NCBI GenBank assembly: GCA_944472155.2
Contig: OX235277.1
Coordinates: 40,812,758 to 40,876,757 of the forward strand
Reading direction: 5' to 3'
Length of the DNA: 64,000 nt
DNA from: Trichobilharzia szidati
Lineage: Eukaryota > Platyhelminthes > Trematoda > Strigeidida > Schistosomatidae
Part shown: one piece after another, positions 63,542-64,000 of the stretch
Numbering within the stretch: position 1 is the stretch's first letter
Layout: each line of letters opens with the position of its first letter
The notes under the pieces: model-generated
Databases searched by the model: none
Seen by the model: the letters and a program-made list of their open reading frames with translations, nothing else
Told to the model about the DNA's origin: nothing
Made by a program: the position numbers and the translations under genes

Positions 63542-63841
63542 CTCAGGATCCAGCATAGAAACCTCTGCACCTTTACTCAAAACATAATATGATCCATCAG
63601 GATATCGTACCATAACGGACATTTGTTTCCGTACTGAATCGAACTCTAGTACAGCATCAATAAGATAAGATTTCTGACCAAGATATTTTGCTTGTTTATC
63701 GCCAGGTGCTGGTGAACAGGACCAATAGTCAATGTAAACTCTGTTCGAACCACCTTCAGCTAAATCACGTTCTTTACCAGCGAAGACAACACCAAGTCTT
63801 GAGGCTGCTTCAACAAGCGCTTTCTCATCTGGTGAAGTTGC
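63542..63841 (-). CDS. P4-ATPase exon: nucleotide-binding domain
   Basis: A 300-nt exon, exactly 100 codons, phase 0 at both ends; acceptor ctacaaag (AG at 63843-63842), donor GTAAGT from 63541. It encodes ATSPDEKALVEAASRLGVVF (the SPDE.ALV..A motif of P4-ATPases), an unconserved stretch, then LEFDSVRKQMSVMVRYPDG (the F(D/N)S.RK.MSV motif) and YYVLSKGAEVSMLDPE, where KGAE corresponds to the ATP-binding KGA motif. More N-terminal exons, including the phosphorylated Asp in DKTGT, must lie beyond the right end. Confidence 0.96.
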
Positions 63842-64000
63842 CTTTGTAGGACAGAAAATTACAGAAAATTAATATTTTAAAATGAGATCATTAGTTAACA
63901 AGGTTTAAACAAAATCACTAATATTAGAACAAGGCATATAAGCGAACAATATTGTTTTCAATTAGATCTTCTTCAGGCTTTACTCTAATTTACATAGATT
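63842..64000 (-). other. ATPase intron, 5' side
   Basis: AT-rich sequence upstream of the acceptor at 63842. No further exon before the window ends. Confidence 0.6.

Overview
The window looks like nuclear DNA of a blood fluke (Schistosoma or a close relative). It is AT-rich, has spliceosomal introns, and carries two N-gaps of exactly 498 bases. It is crowded with the retroelements typical of schistosomes: Penelope-like elements (PLEs) with GIY-YIG endonuclease tails, RTE/SR2-like LINEs, a CR1/jockey-like reverse transcriptase, a Merlin-like DNA transposon remnant, LTR pieces, and tRNA-derived repeats carrying hammerhead ribozyme sequences (the SM-alpha type described from S. mansoni). The assignment rests on this repeat repertoire and on protein motifs; no database was searched.

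The one host gene I can reconstruct with confidence is a P4-type ATPase (phospholipid flippase) on the minus strand. Five consecutive exons lie at 63542-63841, 37038-37343, 31242-31733, 21264-21538 and 15025-15298. They splice with canonical GT/AG borders and matching phases (0,0,0,2,0) into 1647 nt, or 549 codons. These run from the nucleotide-binding domain (SPDE, KGAE) through the phosphorylation domain (TGDK, GDGGND) to membrane segments 5-6. The N-terminal half, including the DKTGT site, would lie beyond the right end. The C-terminal membrane segments were not found to the left. The introns are 26.2, 5.3, 9.7 and 6.0 kb, and most of their recognisable content is transposable elements. One further short candidate exon (12173-12339, plus strand) has no recognised family.

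Layout. 1-15 kb: fragments of PLE, RTE, Merlin and tRNA-derived repeats, the longest PLE (8560-10060), a decayed SM-alpha copy and the orphan exon. 15-37 kb: the four downstream ATPase exons among PLE tails, SINE-like repeats, an RTE copy split by a solo LTR with a CCTG target duplication, and several inverted PLE pairs. 37-63.5 kb: one giant intron holding a PLE palindrome-rich stretch, an LTR element pair in inverted orientation, a mosaic of RTE and CR1-like reverse transcriptases, and nested SINE insertions.

The most interesting signal is ribozymal. At least four repeat families (here A, C, D = SM-alpha, E), and possibly the PLE ends, carry hammerhead-like cores. In A, C and D helix III is a short self-complementary 8-mer (ACAGCTGT, ACCTAGGT, ATGCGCAT), and the PLE tails carry ACGT at the same place. 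Most A copies carry the same change at catalytic position C3, but two copies keep the intact core, and one C copy has a complete type I layout with a perfect 5-bp helix I.

SINE family B ends in the same 3' sequence as the RTE LINEs, which suggests the LINE mobilises it. Family names A, B, B', C, D and E are labels used only in this annotation.
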